A DNA stretch of 6,359 bases from Alphaproteobacteria bacterium (GCA_028280675.1 JANQLI010000327.1:1-6359), one strand, 5' to 3'; counted from the stretch's first letter, positions 1 through 5,767 are shown. Numbers and translations: made by a program. Notes: a model not told the origin generated them from the letters alone.

Positions 1-519
1 GTGTATGTCAGCCGCATTGAAACCGCGCGCGAAATGCTGGCCGCTTGTCAACGCCACAAAGAGATGGATGTGGTGATTTGCACCGCCGCCGTGGCCGATT
101 GGCGTGTGGAAAAGGAAGCAGGCAATAAAATCAAAAAAGACGGCGCGTCTTTACCGCCGCTGTCTCTGACAGAAAATCCGGACATTCTCAAAACCCTCTG
201 CGAAGCGCAAGACCGTGCTGACTTGATCATTGGGTTTGCCGCAGAAACGGAAAACGTGGTCGCATACGCCAAACAGAAACGGGCGCGGAAAAAATGCGAT
301 TGGATCGTCGCCAATGATGTCTCGCCCGCAACAGGGACGATGGGCGGGGACAGCAACACCGTGCATCTCATCACCGATGACGGGGTGGAAGATTGGGATT
401 CCATGCCGAAAAGCGATGTCGCCAAAGCATTGGCGTGGCGGATCTATGAACATTTCAATGACGGCAACGTCACCAAAGCCGATTTCAAGAAAACCAAAGG
501 AACCAGACGTGGCGCATAA
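1..519 (+). CDS. coaBC: Phosphopantothenoylcysteine synthetase (CoaB) part of bifunctional CoaBC, 5' end outside window
   Basis: This is the C-terminal part of CoaBC. The CoaB domain joins 4'-phosphopantothenate to cysteine using CTP in cytosolic coenzyme A synthesis; the CoaC decarboxylase domain would lie upstream of the window. The GTG at base 1 is only the first in-frame codon, not a real start. Residues line up with my memory of E. coli CoaB: AAVADWR (29-35), KIKK (43-46), L-x-ENPDIL (56-63), GFAAET (78-83), then the basic segment KQKRARKK (91-98) followed by DWIVANDV (100-107). The basic segment is where the family's essential nucleotide/substrate-binding lysine lies. The last 20 residues are a charged tail. 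The stop overlaps the dut start by 11 bases, so the two are probably translationally coupled. Identification is secure; only the 5' end is missing. Confidence 0.95.
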   Translation: MYVSRIETAREMLAACQRHKEMDVVICTAAVADWRVEKEAGNKIKKDGASLPPLSLTENPDILKTLCEAQDRADLIIGFAAETENVVAYAKQKRARKKCDWIVANDVSPATGTMGGDSNTVHLITDDGVEDWDSMPKSDVAKALAWRIYEHFNDGNVTKADFKKTKGTRRGA

Positions 520-967
520 CGTAACAATTGCGGTGAAGCGTCTGCCTGCCGCCCATGGCCTTGCTTTGCCGAAATACGAAACAGACGGGGCGGCGGGTCT
601 CGACCTGATCGCGGCTCTCGACAAAAATGAGCGCATCACCATTCAGCCCGGCGCACGCGCGATGGTGCCGACCGGACTGCAAATGGCTATTCCGGAAAAC
701 TTTGAGGTGCAAGTGCGCCCACGTTCAGGTCTCGCGGCAAAAAAAGGCGTCACGGTTCTCAATTCCCCCGGCACAATCGATTCGGACTATCGCGGCGAAG
801 TGAAAGTCATCTTGATCAATCATGGGGAAGAGCCTTTTGTGGTGCAACGGGGTGAGCGCATTGCGCAAATGGTGGTGGCGCCCGTGACCCAAGCGGCGTG
901 GGATGAAGTGGACACGCTCCCCGACACCGCACGCGGATCGGGCGGCTTTGGCTCGACGAGCGTTTAA
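509..967 (+). CDS. dut: dUTP diphosphatase (dUTPase), trimeric family
   Basis: Hydrolyses dUTP to dUMP and pyrophosphate, keeping uracil out of DNA and supplying dUMP for thymidylate. The 152 residues match the usual length of about 150, and all five motifs of the homotrimeric family are present in order: AAGLDL (28-33), PRSGLA (71-76), NSPGTIDSDYRG (85-96) with the catalytic Asp91 and the uracil-stacking Tyr94, RGERIAQM (114-121), and the glycine-rich RGSGGFGST (142-150) that closes over the phosphates. The frame is open further upstream, but I chose the GTG at 509. An AAAGGA site at 496-501 sits seven bases before it, and the protein then begins MAHNVTIAVKRL as in other family members. It overlaps the coaBC end by 11 bases, and moeB follows 17 bases after its stop, consistent with one operon. 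Confidence 0.96.
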   Translation: MAHNVTIAVKRLPAAHGLALPKYETDGAAGLDLIAALDKNERITIQPGARAMVPTGLQMAIPENFEVQVRPRSGLAAKKGVTVLNSPGTIDSDYRGEVKVILINHGEEPFVVQRGERIAQMVVAPVTQAAWDEVDTLPDTARGSGGFGSTSV

Positions 968-984
968 CCTCGAAAGTAAAGCGC

Positions 985-1773
985 ATGGCGCTCTCCGAAG
1001 ACCAAATAGAACGCTATGCCCGGCACCTGCTGCTGAAAGAGGTCGGCGGACAAGGGCAGCAAAAACTTCTCGACTCCAAAGTGCTTGTGATTGGCGCGGG
1101 CGGGCTTGGATCACCCTGCCTCATGTATCTTGCCGCGGCCGGCGTTGGCGCCCTTGGCGTCATTGACGATGATGTCGTTGATCGCTCGAACTTGCAGCGG
1201 CAAATTATTCACCATACGGATGATATTGAGCGCGCCAAAGTCGAGAGCGCCAAAGCGCGCATCGCCGCCATCAACCCAGATGTCAACGTGATTACCCACG
1301 CCATGCGCCTTACAGAAGACAATGCGGACAAGATTATCGCAAACTATGACATGGTGGCCGATGGCTCGGACAGTTTTGAAACGCGGGCCATTGTCAATGA
1401 CGCTTGCTATCGCACACAAACACCGCTTGTGGCGGCGGCTGTGGGGCAGTTTGACGGCCAGCTCAGCACCTATAAAGCCTATGATCGCACGGGCGATCAG
1501 CGTTATCCCTGTTACCGCTGCCTGTTCCCGGACCCGCCACGCCCCGGCACCGTGCCAACTTGTGCAGAAGCGGGCATTCTTGGCGCGCTGACCGGCGTGA
1601 TGGGCAGTTTGCAAGCGCTTGAGGTGATCAAAGAGCTCCTCGGCATTGGCGACAGCCTCGCCGGCCGCTTGCTGATTTATGATGGCCTGTCCTCCACCAC
1701 CCGCACGGTGTCGTTCCCGGCCGATCCGGGGTGTCAGTTGTGTGGAGACGACATTGAGATTACGGGAAAATAA
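985..1773 (+). CDS. moeB: MoeB/ThiF/HesA-family sulfur-carrier adenylyltransferase
   Basis: An E1-like enzyme that adenylates the C-terminal glycine of a small sulfur carrier (MoaD in molybdopterin synthesis, or ThiS-like partners) using ATP, in the cytosol. Visible signatures are the nucleotide-binding GAGGLGSP (37-44), DDDVVDRSNLQRQ (61-73), Lys86 in AKVES, the Mg-site region DGSDSFETR (126-134), two zinc-binding pairs CYRC (176-179) and CQLC (250-253), and Cys193 in PTCAEAG at the position used as catalytic cysteine in MOCS3/Uba4 relatives. Length is 262 residues, typical for MoeB; there is no C-terminal rhodanese domain. The ATG at 985 has only a weak GAAAG site ahead, so expression may rely on read-through from dut. 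DGSDS replaces the more usual D-x-(T/S)-D-N. Substrate choice (MoaD or ThiS) cannot be read from sequence. The 3' end overlaps the convergent membrane-protein gene by 14 bases. Confidence 0.9.
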   Translation: MALSEDQIERYARHLLLKEVGGQGQQKLLDSKVLVIGAGGLGSPCLMYLAAAGVGALGVIDDDVVDRSNLQRQIIHHTDDIERAKVESAKARIAAINPDVNVITHAMRLTEDNADKIIANYDMVADGSDSFETRAIVNDACYRTQTPLVAAAVGQFDGQLSTYKAYDRTGDQRYPCYRCLFPDPPRPGTVPTCAEAGILGALTGVMGSLQALEVIKELLGIGDSLAGRLLIYDGLSSTTRTVSFPADPGCQLCGDDIEITGK

Positions 1774-2659
1774 TATTCAACTCGTTGGTAAAATTTTCCG
1801 TCGGTGAGCACAAAATTTCAGGTTTGTGTGCAGCGCCGTATGGTCCGCTGAAAAATTTGAAAGCATCATCTTGGAACTCACCCTTGCGGTATGACCAATT
1901 ATAAAATTTATACTCATTACCTTCATCAACAACTAACAATGCATGGTATTGAAGCCTTGAGCCAGAATGACGCATTGTTAGATAAGAAAGGTCAAAAAGG
2001 GTTGTGACCGGTTTATAGCTTTGATCGCTATCAGCTATTTGGATGCAATATTTATTCGAGGGAATTGTGATTTTTTCGGCCTGCATAGAAACAAAGTTAG
2101 ACATCAAAACGCCCAACACTACGAGAATTAAGAAGCCCCATTGAAACCCTAATAGCAGCGCCTTTCCAAAATCAGCAAACGGGACATCAATCTTATGTGG
2201 TGCCCAAAATACAAATATTACTACTGCTAGGAAAAAAGCATGAGTTAAAAAGTTAGGAATTGGCTGCAGCAAATATCTAAGAATTAGAATCGCGAGAAAA
2301 GAAAAGATGATGCCCCATATGACAGCCTGAAGCTTTCGCAATGTTTGGTATAAAGGATTCGAAGAGGCTTTCTTTCGTCTAGCAACCTTTTCGGGAAAGA
2401 ATTTCCACTGCAAAAGAATAAAGATCAACTTCGCAAACACCGCTAAAATGACGCCAGCATAAGCAACAATAAGCATCATCCATCCTAAAACAAAATCTAT
2501 TCCTTTTGCAGACCAGTGAACCGGGTGGAGAAAATATATTAGTACGAAAACTACAGGTATCAGCAACCAGCCGATAACATGGAATAGGTAACGCTGTGGA
2601 ATCGTAAGTACGATCCAGCCGAGTCCAAATGATAAGAGATATAATTTATCTAACATCAC
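1760..2659 (-). CDS. Hypothetical polytopic membrane protein with C-terminal extracytoplasmic domain, AT-rich
   Basis: I do not recognise this 299-residue protein. Hydrophobic segments lie at about 5-21, 25-44, 54-84 (unusually long, perhaps two), 112-131, 137-153 and 166-187, followed by a soluble domain of about 110 residues (190-299). The loop at 85-111 is strongly basic (RRKK at 94-97 plus several lysines), so by the positive-inside rule it should be cytoplasmic. That puts the C-terminal domain outside the membrane. The only two cysteines, Cys205 and Cys284, both lie in this domain and could pair as a disulfide. The start is GTG at 2659 or the adjacent ATG at 2656; AAGG at 2698-2695 is not used, whereas AAGG ending five bases before the GTG (eight before the ATG) fits both. 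GC is about 35-37% in sampled lines against 52-57% in flanking genes, which suggests recent acquisition. The coding call is firm because the frame is long and coherent; the function is unknown. Confidence 0.8.
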   Translation of the reverse strand: MMLDKLYLLSFGLGWIVLTIPQRYLFHVIGWLLIPVVFVLIYFLHPVHWSAKGIDFVLGWMMLIVAYAGVILAVFAKLIFILLQWKFFPEKVARRKKASSNPLYQTLRKLQAVIWGIIFSFLAILILRYLLQPIPNFLTHAFFLAVVIFVFWAPHKIDVPFADFGKALLLGFQWGFLILVVLGVLMSNFVSMQAEKITIPSNKYCIQIADSDQSYKPVTTLFDLSYLTMRHSGSRLQYHALLVVDEGNEYKFYNWSYRKGEFQDDAFKFFSGPYGAAHKPEILCSPTENFTNELNIIFP

Positions 2660-2703
2660 ATAAGCCTTGCCACAGGGTGCTTCACGTCAAGCGCAAGGCT
2701 TAT
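2660..2703 (-). promoter_or_regulatory. 11-bp perfect inverted repeat abutting the start of the membrane-protein gene
   Basis: ATAAGCCTTGC at 2660-2670 is the exact reverse complement of GCAAGGCTTAT at 2693-2703, with a 22-base loop. On the minus strand the 3' arm ends one base before the GTG start codon at 2659 and contains the AAGG that would act as ribosome binding site. There is no T-run after the stem, so it does not look like a terminator of the upstream dehydrogenase gene. If transcribed, the hairpin would hide the initiation region. It could instead be a DNA operator or a remnant of the insertion boundary. The repeat is certain; its role is inferred. Confidence 0.6.
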
Positions 2704-2768
2704 TAACTCTGAGTTGCATTAAAAAATCACTAAAGCTTTTTCGAGCGCGCCTCGCCCGAAGATGACAA

Positions 2769-3758
2769 CTACAGCATCGACGGGATAACCCGGTCCGGGG
2801 GTTTGTGCCCGTCGGCGAAGGTTTTGATGTTGATGATCACTTTTTCACCCATATCGACGCGGCCTTCGATGGTCGCGGAACTCATATGCGGCAAAAGCAC
2901 CACCCGGTCCGAATTCATCAGTTTGGGATTGACCGCAGGTTCGTGTTCAAACACATCCAACCCAGCGCCAGCGAGATCACCCGCTTCGATCATGCGCGCC
3001 AAGGCATTTTCGTCAATCACTTCCCCGCGCGATGTGTTGACCACATAGGCATGCGGTTGCAAAAGCTGCAACCGCCGCGCCGACAGCAAGTGGAATGTCG
3101 CGGGCGTGTGCGGGCAGTTGACAGAAATAATGTCCATGCGCGCGAGCATTTGATCGAGGCTTTCCCAATAGGTCGCTTCGAGCTCGCTTTCGATGGAGGC
3201 ATGAATACGGTGACGATTGTGATAATGGATCTGCAAGCCAAAGGCCTTCGCACGCCGCGCCACCGCCTGGCCGATGCGGCCCATGCCGACAATCCCAAGG
3301 CGCTTTCCCGAAATGCGCCGCCCGAGCATCCAGGTCGGCGTCCAACCTTGGAATTGCCCCTCTTGTAATGTGCGCGCCCCTTCAACCAAACGGCGCGGCA
3401 CGGCGAGAATAAGCGCCATGGTCATGTCGGCGGTGTCTTCGGTCAGAACGCCGGGCGTGTTGGTGACGGTGATGCCGCGCTGCAAGGCGGTTTGCACGTC
3501 GATCTTGTCAACGCCGGTTCCGAAATTCGCGATCAAACGCAGCTTATCGCCAGCCTGGCTGAGAATGCGGGAGTTGATACGGTCGGTCACTGTCGGCACC
3601 AACACATCGGCGCGCTTAACAGCATCAACCAATTCCGCCGGTGACATTTCATGATCATCCAGATTGAGCTCGGTGTTGAAGAGCTCACACATGCGGGTCT
3701 CAATAAGATCCGGTAATTTGCGCGTCACAATTACCAGCGGCTTATCGGATGTACTCAT
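2769..3758 (-). CDS. D-isomer-specific 2-hydroxyacid dehydrogenase, glyoxylate/hydroxypyruvate reductase type
   Basis: A cytosolic NAD(P)H-dependent oxidoreductase, most likely reducing glyoxylate to glycolate and hydroxypyruvate to glycerate. The 329 residues have the family's split layout: an N-terminal catalytic part, a central nucleotide-binding domain with GMGRIG (158-163), and a C-terminal return. The catalytic triad is Arg244 (NTSRGEVID), Glu273 (DVFEHEP) and His291 (LPHMSSAT); the Arg-Glu spacing of 29 equals that in E. coli 3-phosphoglycerate dehydrogenase. Substrate-loop residues NFGTGVD (78-84) also fit. Arginines after the second strand (NRHR, 181-184) hint at NADPH rather than NADH. 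The ATG start follows AGGGAG by ten bases. An 11-bp dyad CCTTG-C-CAAGG (3772-3782) overlaps the ribosome binding site area. No clear terminator follows the gene; a T-run lies at about 2720-2725 (minus strand) without a strong stem. Exact substrate is uncertain. Confidence 0.92.
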   Translation of the reverse strand: MSTSDKPLVIVTRKLPDLIETRMCELFNTELNLDDHEMSPAELVDAVKRADVLVPTVTDRINSRILSQAGDKLRLIANFGTGVDKIDVQTALQRGITVTNTPGVLTEDTADMTMALILAVPRRLVEGARTLQEGQFQGWTPTWMLGRRISGKRLGIVGMGRIGQAVARRAKAFGLQIHYHNRHRIHASIESELEATYWESLDQMLARMDIISVNCPHTPATFHLLSARRLQLLQPHAYVVNTSRGEVIDENALARMIEAGDLAGAGLDVFEHEPAVNPKLMNSDRVVLLPHMSSATIEGRVDMGEKVIINIKTFADGHKPPDRVIPSML

Positions 3759-3916
3759 CGACGGATGTCTCCCTTGCCAAGGCGTTCACTGTAACGTCTT
3801 GGTTCCTCAACCTTATTCTTCTTGTGCCACCTTTAGCAAACCTTTTCGCCGGGCGCTATAGGTAAGGGAGAGCAGTGCATAGGATGGCAATATCACAAGA
3901 TCATACGCTTTTCGGC

Positions 3917-3943
3917 AAAAAGTCGCCTTGTTTGATGGCGACT
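3917..3943 (-). terminator. Rho-independent terminator, minus strand, without an annotated upstream gene
   Basis: Read on the minus strand, AGTCGCC (3943-3937), a nine-base loop, and GGCGACT (3927-3921) form a perfect 7-bp GC-rich stem that runs into five Ts (3921-3917). The plus-strand reading has no T-run, so the site is directional. No minus-strand gene lies directly upstream: the next feature is the start of the plus-strand SH3 gene. It therefore suggests a short minus-strand transcript starting within about 130 bases. Confidence 0.6.
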
Positions 3944-3950
3944 CTCACCC

Positions 3951-3980
3951 TTGACCGATGCTGAGTCGGCGCGTCATAAC
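3951..3980 (+). promoter_or_regulatory. Putative sigma-70-type promoter for the SH3-domain gene
   Basis: TTGACC (3951-3956) matches the -35 consensus at five of six positions, and CATAAC (3975-3980) resembles a -10 box at 18-base spacing. Transcription would start near 3987, leaving a leader of about 60 bases before the ATG at 4050. The -10 lies inside the left arm of the 3975-4018 inverted repeat, so transcription on the two strands could interfere. Based on box matching only. Confidence 0.4.
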
Positions 3981-4049
3981 AGATCCATGATTCGTGTGCC
4001 GCATCCGGTCTCGTTATGAATATTCCGCTACGGCAAAGGGGGAAGGATC

Positions 4050-4607
4050 ATGACACGGGATACCACCGATAACCGGCGAAACCTTATGAAGTCTCTGCCT
4101 TGTATATGCGGCGCGTTTGCCCTCGTCCTTGTTACGCTTTCGCACGCGCCTTTTTCGGCGGCGCACGCAGCGGAATCCTTTAGCGGCTATCCTGTGCCAC
4201 GCTTTGTCAGCCTGCGCGGCAAAGTCAATGTGCGGCGCGGGCCGTCACCCGATCAGCCCATTGAATGGCAATACCGCCGCGCTGGTCTGCCCGTCGAGAT
4301 CATCGCCGAAACAGAAGAGTGGCGGCAAATACGCGATTCAGAAGGGTATGAGGGGTGGGTGCATAAAACCCTGCTGAAAGGCGACCGGCATGTTCTGGTG
4401 GTCGGCGATGGGTCGGACCTGCCTGTGGCGGTGCACACGCAAGCTGATCTGGCGGCGCGGGTCGTTATGCTGGCGGAACCTGGCGTCATCGGCACAGTGC
4501 TCTCTTGCTTGCGCGATTGGTGCGCCGTGGATTTCCCCAACCTGGATGAGGGGTGGGTGCATAAAAGCCTTGTGTGGGGCGTTTATCAACAAGAAGTCAT
4601 TGATTAA
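4050..4607 (+). CDS. Exported SH3-like domain protein with two repeats
   Basis: A 185-residue protein with an N-terminal signal peptide: basic residues to about 14, a hydrophobic core at about 17-32 and a likely cleavage after AHA at 38-40. The mature part has two bacterial SH3-like units. The first (about 51-109) carries the hallmark V-N-V-R-R-G-P (59-65), the motif of domains that bind cell-wall peptides, and ends in EGWVHKTLL (101-109). The second (about 115-175) is more divergent and ends in EGWVHKSLV (167-175). Cys153 and Cys158 flank LRDW and could pair in the periplasm. This resembles a widespread alphaproteobacterial SH3 family of unknown role; a cell-envelope binding role is inferred. 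I chose the ATG at 4050 because of the purine-rich GGGGGAAGG just ahead, although it lies close. The ATG at 4086 would give a shorter, more typical signal peptide but has a weak site. Convergent with pyrE, 34 bases apart. Confidence 0.85.
   Translation: MTRDTTDNRRNLMKSLPCICGAFALVLVTLSHAPFSAAHAAESFSGYPVPRFVSLRGKVNVRRGPSPDQPIEWQYRRAGLPVEIIAETEEWRQIRDSEGYEGWVHKTLLKGDRHVLVVGDGSDLPVAVHTQADLAARVVMLAEPGVIGTVLSCLRDWCAVDFPNLDEGWVHKSLVWGVYQQEVID
4348..4368 (+). repeat. Direct repeat copy 1 within the SH3 gene (21 bases)
   Basis: Begins ATGAGGGGTGGG and continues to 4368; it is identical over 21 bases to 4547-4567, at a distance of 199 bases. It encodes the GWVHK end of the first SH3 unit. The two copies lie at the equivalent place of each protein repeat, so this marks the internal duplication of the gene. 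The reading frame is the same in both. Confidence 0.8.
4547..4567 (+). repeat. Direct repeat copy 2 within the SH3 gene (21 bases)
   Basis: Second copy of the repeat at 4348-4368, encoding the GWVHK end of the second SH3 unit. The surrounding halves of the gene are strongly diverged at the protein level, so exact DNA identity over this stretch stands out. Confidence 0.8.
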
Positions 4608-4641
4608 TCTGTCTACGGACAAATATTCTCTTGCCCTAGGA

Positions 4642-5217
4642 TTACGCAGGCTTTGGAAACATATCCGCCGTTAACACAGGATCAAGCGGCACATCTATAT
4701 CCGCCAAAGCCTCGCGCGCGCCTTCTTGACGGTCCAAAATCGTCACCACCTTTAAGACCTCGGCCCCCAGGGCGCGGACTTCTTGAATCGCATTGATGAC
4801 AGACCCGCCTGTTGTTGTGACGTCTTCCACCATCACAACACGTTTTCCCGTAAGGCTCTCATCGCCCGTCAATCCTTCAATGCGTTGTTGGGTACCATGG
4901 CCTTTCGCCGCTTTGCGCACAAAAAAGGCCCGCACAGGATGTTCAGCATCGCGCTGGAATGACGCAGGGGCAACGAAAGAGACGATCGGCACCGCCCCCA
5001 TTTCCAGGCCGCCAACATAGTCAACCTGTTCCCCTTGAAGTTTATCGACAATAAGCTCGGCAATGAGATGCGCCCCCTCCGGGTCCATCATGGTTGGCTT
5101 CATATTGAAGTAGAGCCAACTTTTGCGGCCCGATGCGAGCGTAATTTCACGATCATTGGAAAAAGAGCGTTCGCGAACAATCGCACACAGGCGATCTTGC
5201 TGCGATGAGTGTGTCAT
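4642..5217 (-). CDS. pyrE: Orotate phosphoribosyltransferase
   Basis: Transfers the phosphoribosyl group of PRPP to orotate, giving orotidine 5'-phosphate, the fifth step of UMP synthesis, in the cytosol. The 191 residues include the PRPP-binding signature VVMVEDVTTTGGS (127-139), with acidic Glu131-Asp132 and the Thr-rich phosphate loop. The mobile catalytic loop RKAAKGHGTQ (101-110) contributes its lysines across the dimer interface. SGRKSWLYFNMKPTMMDPEG (29-48) and GGLEMGAVPIV (69-79) match the alphaproteobacterial PyrE type. The ATG at 5217 follows GAGG by eight bases. A candidate promoter lies at 5270-5298, so it probably has its own transcript, although read-through from irr (91 bases upstream) is possible. 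I see no strong terminator in the 34 bases separating it from the convergent SH3 gene. Confidence 0.94.
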   Translation of the reverse strand: MTHSSQQDRLCAIVRERSFSNDREITLASGRKSWLYFNMKPTMMDPEGAHLIAELIVDKLQGEQVDYVGGLEMGAVPIVSFVAPASFQRDAEHPVRAFFVRKAAKGHGTQQRIEGLTGDESLTGKRVVMVEDVTTTGGSVINAIQEVRALGAEVLKVVTILDRQEGAREALADIDVPLDPVLTADMFPKPA

Positions 5218-5269
5218 AGAGAGTGCCTCAAGTTTTCACGCCAGATGAAACGGCGGCTACGGTGCAAGA

Positions 5270-5298
5270 CTTCTAAAGGCTTCATCATGGTCTGGCAA
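5270..5298 (-). promoter_or_regulatory. Putative sigma-70-type promoter for pyrE
   Basis: On the minus strand TTGCCA (5298-5293) and TAGAAG (5275-5270) are separated by exactly 17 bases, each matching the consensus at four positions. Transcription would begin near 5263, about 45 bases ahead of the pyrE ATG. No pairing that would form an attenuator is evident in the leader. Box matching only. Confidence 0.35.
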
Positions 5299-5308
5299 GA
5301 GAAGGGCC

Positions 5309-5767
5309 TTATGTCTCATCCGATGTAAGGCGCACAATCACATCCACCGACGTGATGGATGTCCCTTCAGGGGTTTTTGGCAGGTTGGTAAACTGCACTG
5401 CATCCGATGGCATATCCATCAACCGTTCCTCATCTTCCAAGTAGAAATGCGGATGTTCACTGGTGTTTGTATCGAAATAGAGCTTGCCGCCATTCACTGT
5501 CACTTGGCGTAACAATCCCACATCAGTGAATTGATGGAGTGTGTTGTAGATTGTGGCGAGTGACACTTGAATGCCTTGCGACAAGGCCTCGTCATGAAAG
5601 GTTTCCGCCGTCACATGCCGGTTGGGGCCGTCAAGCAGCAACCGCCCTAACGCAACGCGCTGCTTCGTCAATCGTAAACCCGCATCGCGTAACCGCTTTT
5701 GCGTTTTGCTATAGGGACGATCCTCAGCCACAGCCCACCTTTGATGACGTTGTTGCGAAAGTTTCAC
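5309..5767 (-). CDS. irr: Fur-family iron response regulator, Irr type
   Basis: A cytosolic DNA-binding regulator of the Fur superfamily. In alphaproteobacteria Irr responds to haem status and controls iron uptake, haem synthesis and iron-storage genes. The 152 residues contain the winged-helix part LRDAGLRLTKQRVALGRLL (26-44), the recognition helix SLATIYNTLHQF (69-80) and wing GLLRQVTVNGGKLYFDTN (84-101), which match Irr more closely than Fur or Zur. The C-terminal part carries HPHFYLEDE (105-113), where Irr proteins usually show HHHF. There is no cysteine at all, so the structural zinc site of Fur and the Cys-Pro haem motif of Bradyrhizobium Irr are both absent. The longest start is GTG at 5767, without a clear ribosome binding site; a second GTG at codon 13 (5731) has AAAGGTGG just ahead and may be the true start. 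Divergent from fabA, an arrangement I recall as common in alphaproteobacteria. Confidence 0.88.
   Translation of the reverse strand: MKLSQQRHQRWAVAEDRPYSKTQKRLRDAGLRLTKQRVALGRLLLDGPNRHVTAETFHDEALSQGIQVSLATIYNTLHQFTDVGLLRQVTVNGGKLYFDTNTSEHPHFYLEDEERLMDMPSDAVQFTNLPKTPEGTSITSVDVIVRLTSDET

Larger units (their letters stand above)
3917..4018 (-). ncRNA. Candidate small RNA between the divergent dehydrogenase and SH3 genes
   Basis: The orphan terminator at 3917-3943 is preceded on the minus strand by another stem-loop: CATAAC (4018-4013), one bulged G, AGA (4011-4009), then TCTGTTATG (3983-3975), a 9-bp stem with one bulge. A transcript starting near 4020 would be about 100 nt long with a 5' stem-loop, an unpaired middle and a 3' terminator, which is the usual build of a trans-acting bacterial sRNA. 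I see no convincing minus-strand promoter (TTGCCG at 4036-4031 is spaced too closely to CATAAC), and I recognise no known RNA family. Treat it as a structural candidate only. Confidence 0.25.

Noticed and set aside
725..1114. Long minus-strand open frame across dut and moeB
   Set aside because: It runs opposite to two genes with complete family motifs and shows no recognisable domain; it is a shadow of their GC-biased codons.
2716..2750. Terminator for the dehydrogenase gene near the minus-strand T-run
   Set aside because: The T-run is not preceded by a stable stem; CGAG/CTCG around 2739-2751 gives only four pairs and is separated from the T-run.
2805..3368. 187-codon plus-strand open frame opposite the dehydrogenase gene
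   Set aside because: The minus strand carries a full dehydrogenase with its catalytic triad; the plus-strand translation has no domain or ribosome binding site.
3884..3964. 26-codon ORF starting MAISQDHTLFGKK in the dehydrogenase-SH3 intergenic region
   Set aside because: The AAGGGAG ahead of it is about 13 bases from the ATG, too far, and the ORF runs across the terminator stem and the SH3 promoter candidate.
4611..4622. TGTC-TACG-GACA stem between the SH3 and pyrE stops as a bidirectional terminator
   Set aside because: Only four base pairs and no T-run on either side.
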